Assembly: GCF_001766235.1 (NCBI RefSeq)
Contig: NZ_CP015164.1
Coordinates: 248,001-312,000 of the forward strand
Reading direction: 5' to 3'
Source of the DNA: Acetobacter ascendens
Lineage (GTDB): Bacteria > Pseudomonadota > Alphaproteobacteria > Acetobacterales > Acetobacteraceae
DNA length: 64,000 nucleotides
The notes under the pieces were generated by a model. That model was not told the DNA's origin. It searched no databases and worked only from the letters and a program-made list of their open reading frames with translations. This document shows, piece after piece, positions 61,886-64,000 of the stretch (positions are counted from its first letter, which is position 1; every line of letters begins with the position of its first letter). The translations under genes were made by a program, and so were the position numbers.

Positions 61886-63808
61886 GTGGTAGATGCGTTT
61901 TTCCCCGCAACGGATAACCCCGTTTCTGATCGGTATCAGGATCTTGTGCAGCGGGCGCAACGTGATCCGGAGGAATTCTGGCTTGCTCAGGCGCAAAGGC
62001 TTGCATGGCATACGCAACCCATGCACGCATCCCGCTCTGACTTTACCGGCGATGTGCGGATTTCTTGGTATGAAGACGGGCGGCTGAATGCGGCTGAAAA
62101 CTGTCTGGACCGCCATGTTCTGTATCAGCCCGATAATGCTGCTCTGATCTGGCAGGGGCAGGAAGACGGCCACCGCGAGGTGCTCTCATACCGTGAGCTA
62201 CATGCCCGTGTATGCCGTTTGGGTAATGTGCTGCGCCGCTTGGGCGTAAAAAAAGGAGACCGCGTGGCCATCCATCTGCCTATGGTGGCAGAGGGTGTTA
62301 TTTCCATGCTGGCCTGCGCCCGTATTGGGGCGGTACACGTGGTGCTGTTTGGTGGTTTTTCTGCCGAGGGTCTGGCCGAACGTCTGACGGATAGCGGCGC
62401 TGTGGTGGTGATTACCGCAGACGTGGCGCGCCGTGGGCCTAAGAAAATCCCCAGCAAGACCACAATGGATGAGGCCATAAAGCTGTGTGGGGCACAAAGT
62501 GCCGTGCGCAATGTGTTGGTGGTGCCTGTAACGGGTGCTGATGTGCCCATGCAAAAAGGGCGGGATCTGTCTTACACAGCAGAAGTGGCGCTTGAAATAC
62601 CGGATTGCCCGCCAGAAGTTATGAATGCGTGTGATCCGTTGTTTCTGCTTTACACATCTGGCAGCACAGGCCGCCCCAAAGGGCTGGTGCACAGCACGGG
62701 CGGGTATCTGGTGTGGGCATCTTTCACGCATGAACTGGTGTTTGATGCCAAACCCAATGATGTGTTCTGGTGCACGGCGGATACAAGCTGGATTACCGGA
62801 CACACCTATGTGGTGTACGGGCCATTGGTAAATGGTGGCACCATTCTTGTGTATGAAGGCCTGCCATCATGGCCGCAGCCGGGCCGCTGGTGGGATGTAA
62901 TAGACCAGAATCAGGTTTCGGTTTTCTATACCTCTCCCACAGTTATTCGCGCTGCCATGCGTGAGGATGATTCTGTGGTGCAAAGCCGTTCTCTGTCCAG
63001 CTTGCGCGTGTTGGGCACGGTGGGTGAGCCTATCAGCCCAGAAGCATGGAAGTGGTTTTATGCAGAAGTGGGGCGCAATGCCTGCCCGGTGGTGGATACA
63101 TGGTGGCAGACAGAAACCGGCGGCGTGATGATTACAGCCTGCGCCCAGAATGTTGCAGGCAAACCGGGGGCTGCTGGGCTGCCGCTGCCAGGTGTGGCTG
63201 TTACACTTACAGATGCCAAAGGGCAGGATATTGAAGGCGAGGGCGAAGGCCTGTTGAGTCTTGCGCAATCATGGCCCGGACAGGCCATGACGCTGTGGCA
63301 GGACCATGAACGGTTCTGCAAAACCTATTTCACCACATGCCCGGGCCATTATTTCTCTGGTGATGGCGCGCGGCGGGATGCTGCCGGCTATTACTGGATT
63401 ACCGGCCGTGTGGATGATGTAGTCAACGTATCTGGCCACCGCATTGGCACGGCAGAAATTGAAGATGCCGTGGCCGAAGATCATGCCGCAGTGGAAAGTG
63501 CGGCCGTTGGCGTGCCGCATGATCTGAAAGGGCAGGCCCTTGTGGTGTTTGTGGTGCCCAAGGCGGAGGGCACGTTTGATGCTACAGCCGTAAACAAGGC
63601 CGTGGCCGCAGGCGTGGGCCGCTATGCTGTGCCAGAAAAAATTTACGTTGTGCCGGATCTGCCTAAAACACGTTCGGGCAAAATTGTGCGGCGTTTGCTG
63701 CGCAAGATTGCAGCGAATGATCTGGAAAATATGGGTGATCTGTCTACTCTGGCAGATCCGGATATTGTGGCCGAACTGATAAAGCTGGTTGCCCAGCAGA
63801 ACGGCTGA
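61886..63808 (+). CDS. acs: Acetyl-CoA synthetase (AMP-forming)
   Basis: Acs activates acetate to acetyl-CoA through acetyl-AMP. It lets the cell reuse acetate, and in acetic acid bacteria it takes part in acetate over-oxidation and resistance. The 640-residue protein has the P-loop YTSGSTGRPKG near residue 255, WWQTETGG near 406, GRVDDVVNVSGHRIGTAEIE, and the catalytic lysine in TRSGKIVRR near 599, the site of regulatory acetylation in the family. The start is GTG 61886. A GC-rich terminator follows. Confidence 0.93.
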   Translation: MVDAFFPATDNPVSDRYQDLVQRAQRDPEEFWLAQAQRLAWHTQPMHASRSDFTGDVRISWYEDGRLNAAENCLDRHVLYQPDNAALIWQGQEDGHREVLSYRELHARVCRLGNVLRRLGVKKGDRVAIHLPMVAEGVISMLACARIGAVHVVLFGGFSAEGLAERLTDSGAVVVITADVARRGPKKIPSKTTMDEAIKLCGAQSAVRNVLVVPVTGADVPMQKGRDLSYTAEVALEIPDCPPEVMNACDPLFLLYTSGSTGRPKGLVHSTGGYLVWASFTHELVFDAKPNDVFWCTADTSWITGHTYVVYGPLVNGGTILVYEGLPSWPQPGRWWDVIDQNQVSVFYTSPTVIRAAMREDDSVVQSRSLSSLRVLGTVGEPISPEAWKWFYAEVGRNACPVVDTWWQTETGGVMITACAQNVAGKPGAAGLPLPGVAVTLTDAKGQDIEGEGEGLLSLAQSWPGQAMTLWQDHERFCKTYFTTCPGHYFSGDGARRDAAGYYWITGRVDDVVNVSGHRIGTAEIEDAVAEDHAAVESAAVGVPHDLKGQALVVFVVPKAEGTFDATAVNKAVAAGVGRYAVPEKIYVVPDLPKTRSGKIVRRLLRKIAANDLENMGDLSTLADPDIVAELIKLVAQQNG

Positions 63809-63834
63809 GTAACCAAGCTACATATATATAAAGG

Positions 63835-63857
63835 CCGGGGCGCTTATGCCCCGGTTT
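63835..63857. terminator. Terminator between acs and the DUF1653 gene
   Basis: CCGGGGC (63835-63841) pairs with GCCCCGG (63848-63854), followed by TTTC on the forward strand and a run of A/T on the other. It overlaps the stop codon of the convergent gene. Confidence 0.75.
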
Positions 63858-64000
63858 CTGCCGCATTGGCGGCTTTTAGCAACGCAAAGCGTGGTACGCC
63901 GTTTACACTTTCTTGCCACATGGCAAGGGGGCGCACCCAGTAATCTCCCCGCGCTTCACTGCGGTACGTTACAAGCCATTCTTCGGTTTCACTGTGGCGG
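63844..64000 (-). CDS. DUF1653 family protein, 3' part (5' end outside the window)
   Basis: The reverse frame is open from the window edge to TAA at 63846-63844 and encodes 51 residues. The stretch HSETEEWLVTYRSEARGDYWVRPLAMW, ending in GVPRFALLK, matches DUF1653, a small family of unknown function. Too short to appear as a complete gene here. The last residues (AANAAETGA) are a nonconserved tail. Confidence 0.8.
   Translation of the reverse strand, partial: RHSETEEWLVTYRSEARGDYWVRPLAMWQESVNGVPRFALLKAANAAETGA

Overview
The window looks like chromosome of an acetic acid bacterium, most likely Acetobacter or a close relative. The evidence is a moderately GC-rich alphaproteobacterial gene set with typical synteny (pyrH-frr-uppS-cdsA-dxr-rseP-bamA-skp-lpxD-fabZ-lpxA-lpxI; rpmH-rnpA-yidC-engB; an Hsp20 gene followed by a DUF1150 gene), and an insertion sequence that resembles the IS1031 group of acetic acid bacteria in its ends and transposase. 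The species call is inference.

Positions 1-12400 hold one long forward block for nucleotide metabolism, translation and envelope building: the end of pyrH, frr, uppS and cdsA (lipid carriers and phospholipid), dxr (isoprenoid precursor), rseP, bamA and skp (outer-membrane protein assembly), then lpxD-fabZ-lpxA-lpxI (lipid A), followed by gloA. From 12400 to 19800 come a small reverse membrane gene, the ribosomal/RNase P/insertase cluster, argB, and the lysine/cell-wall pair dapD-dapE. From 19800 to 29800 most genes are on the reverse strand: truA-fmt-def, hpf, and rnd-kdsD-lptC-lptA-lptB (KDO supply and LPS export), interrupted by forward hsp20, DUF1150, a small membrane protein and a MOSC protein. 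From 30000 to 38000 come rlmB, a reverse NCS1 permease and SDR, then gmk, hldE, an AGE-family gene and dnaB.

From 38000 to 52200 the genome is accessory and disturbed. A membrane-anchored NERD-domain gene is split by two different insertion sequences; removing each with one copy of its target duplication restores a single frame of 262 codons. Next come a DUF3772/MscS channel, a small lipoprotein, mlaFE, a sulfotransferase-like gene and radA. A tRNA-Gly(CCC) gene is the attachment site of a decayed 1.4 kb integrated element with a truncated integrase and an intact serine recombinase. After it lie a candidate structured RNA, a small exported protein of 24-residue repeats, a second near-identical copy of the first IS in opposite orientation, and an AT-rich tract before an outer-membrane barrel gene.

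From 52200 to 64000 are an outer-membrane barrel, an amino-acid permease, a frameshifted DUF1275 gene, a GntR regulator with bifunctional putA (proline to glutamate), an exported DUF2501 protein, acetyl-CoA synthetase, and the 3' end of a DUF1653 gene.

I found no CRISPR array, no prophage and no clear multi-gene new system. The best leads are the doubly disrupted NERD gene, the WDGG repeat protein, the tRNA-Gly element remnant, the hairpin/terminator transcript next to it, and the histidine-kinase-like small membrane protein near 12.6 kb.
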